Assembly (NCBI GenBank): GCA_016794785.1
Contig: JAEUHC010000003.1
Location: 62,001-126,000, forward strand
Length of the DNA: 64,000 nt
Source: Opitutaceae bacterium
GTDB taxonomy: Bacteria > Verrucomicrobiota > Verrucomicrobiia > Opitutales > Opitutaceae
Direction of reading: 5' to 3'
Under the pieces are notes generated by a model. It was not told where the DNA came from and ran no database searches. It saw nothing but the letters and a program-made list of their open reading frames with translations. Positions 63,130 through 64,000 of the stretch are shown here, piece by piece. The translations under genes were made by a program, and so were the position numbers. The number at the start of each line of letters is the position of its first letter. Within the stretch, counting starts at the first letter, position 1.

Positions 63130-64000
63130 ATGAAAACCCTCGTGCGTCTCCTGTTCCTGACCGTGGCCCTGGCGTCGGCGTCGGCGCTGACGGCCGCGCC
63201 CGCGAAGAAGAAGGTGCTCTTCTTCAGCAAATCCTCCGGTTTCGAGCACGACGTGATCAAGACGCTCGATGGCCCGCGCTACGGCATGGCGTTCCGCGTG
63301 CTCCGCGAGCTGGGGGAAAAGCACAACATTGAGTTCACGTTTTCCAAGGACGGCAGCCTGTTCTCGCCGGCCTACCTCGCGCAGTTCGATGCGTTCTTCT
63401 TCGCCACGAGCGGCAATTTGCTGCTGGCGAAAAACAACCCGGCGCAGGGCGACGGCAATCCCCCGATGACGCCCGCCGGCAAGCAGGCGCTCCTCGACGC
63501 GATTGCGGGCGGCAAAGGATTCATCGGCACGCACAACGCCTCGGACACCTTCCACGCCCCCGGCAACCAGGACCATGGTCCCGCGCGCAATGAGCCCGAT
63601 GGCGACCGCACCGATCCCTATGGGAAGATGCTCGGCGGTTCGTTCATCAAGCACGACGCGCAGCAGAAAGCCCGCATGATCATCGCCGATGCGAAGTTCC
63701 CCGGCATGGCCGCGGTGCCGGCGGATTTCACCGTGCATGAGGAGTGGTATTCGCTGAAGAATTTTGCCCCCGATCTGCACGTGATCATGGTGCAGGATAC
63801 GAGCACGATGACCGGGCCGTCCTATGCGCGGCCCAATTATCCCGCGACGTGGGCGCGGATGCACGGGCAGGGCCGGGTTTTCTACACCAACATGGGCCAC
63901 CGCGACGACATCTGGACCAGCCCCGTGTTTCAATCGGTGCTGCTGGGCGGGCTCGAATGGGCGCTGCGTCGCATCGACGCCGACGTGACGCCGAACATCG
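63130..64000 (+). CDS. Secreted ThuA-domain protein (C-terminus cut by window edge)
   Basis: The first 290 codons of a secreted protein. Signal peptide about 1-22 (LVRLLFLTVALASASALTAA), then the ThuA/trehalose-utilisation fold: KKVLFFSKSSGFEHDVI, YLAQFDAFFFATSGNLL, GGKGFIGTHNASDTFHA, FTVHEEWYSLKNF, and GRVFYTNMGHRDDIW. ThuA-like proteins belong to the class I glutamine amidotransferase-like fold and act in sugar metabolism, often beside DUF1080 proteins. It follows the NtrC-type regulator by 18 bases. The reading frame is open at base 64000. Confidence 0.88.
   Translation, partial: MKTLVRLLFLTVALASASALTAAPAKKKVLFFSKSSGFEHDVIKTLDGPRYGMAFRVLRELGEKHNIEFTFSKDGSLFSPAYLAQFDAFFFATSGNLLLAKNNPAQGDGNPPMTPAGKQALLDAIAGGKGFIGTHNASDTFHAPGNQDHGPARNEPDGDRTDPYGKMLGGSFIKHDAQQKARMIIADAKFPGMAAVPADFTVHEEWYSLKNFAPDLHVIMVQDTSTMTGPSYARPNYPATWARMHGQGRVFYTNMGHRDDIWTSPVFQSVLLGGLEWALRRIDADVTPNI

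Overview
The window looks like a chromosomal segment of a high-GC, Gram-negative member of the Verrucomicrobiota, most likely family Opitutaceae. The grounds are: five type I (formylglycine) sulfatases; two DUF1080 (3-keto-disaccharide hydrolase type) proteins; a ThuA-like protein; very large TonB-dependent receptors whose mature start follows the pattern (L)SPF.V.....GY.A..TLAGSRLNT; an ExbB/ExbD/TonB operon; and menaquinone genes. The assignment rests on protein style only; there is no 16S rRNA gene here.

Layout. 1-3.9 kb: a sulfatase (cut by the window edge) and a DUF1080 protein on the minus strand, a divergent AraC-type regulator, then about 0.85 kb of apparently decayed DNA. That DNA ends in a striking TTATACCC palindrome and the first 19 codons of a broken mutS. 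4-8.1 kb: a PanB-superfamily protein with a non-canonical active site, an alpha/beta hydrolase, and a GMC oxidoreductase with its gluconate-2-dehydrogenase-type subunit 3. 8.3-12 kb: a MacAB-type exporter operon. 12-17 kb: two secreted amidohydrolases, one a two-module protein. 17-20.8 kb: M14 peptidase, GNAT acetyltransferase, a small secreted protein, DUF1080 protein and MgtC-like protein, all minus strand. 21-38 kb: an uptake and degradation region with TonB receptor, ECF sigma factor, FecR anti-sigma factor, an STN-bearing TonB receptor, two sulfatases, a quinoprotein with an inserted cytochrome c, an NHL propeller protein, a DUF5069 protein and another sulfatase.

37.9-64 kb is mostly housekeeping: a NarL-type two-component pair, metG, menF-menD, kup, menB, a sigma-70 factor, trpE, a sulfatase, glmS, glgC, the pfkB-like/tmk/holB/TPR operon, exbB-exbD-tonB, tRNA-Ala(GGC) with a terminator, an NtrC-type regulator, and a ThuA-domain protein cut by the right edge. 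ExbB/ExbD/TonB could energise the two TonB receptors; the sigma/FecR pair probably controls the adjacent STN receptor; secreted sulfatases, DUF1080 proteins and the quinoprotein would act on the imported or periplasmic sugars. No formylglycine-generating enzyme is present in the window.

A second theme is interspersed long-hairpin repeats of the REP/BIME kind: at least ten elements in seven or eight sequence families, many sitting exactly at stop codons. Two lie inside reading frames: one near the N terminus of an amidohydrolase and one in the middle of menF. The most unusual spots are these in-frame repeats, the mutS fragment beside the triple TTATACCC site, the PanB-like protein lacking the metal-binding residues, and the internal signal-peptide-like segment between the STN domain and plug of the second TonB receptor.
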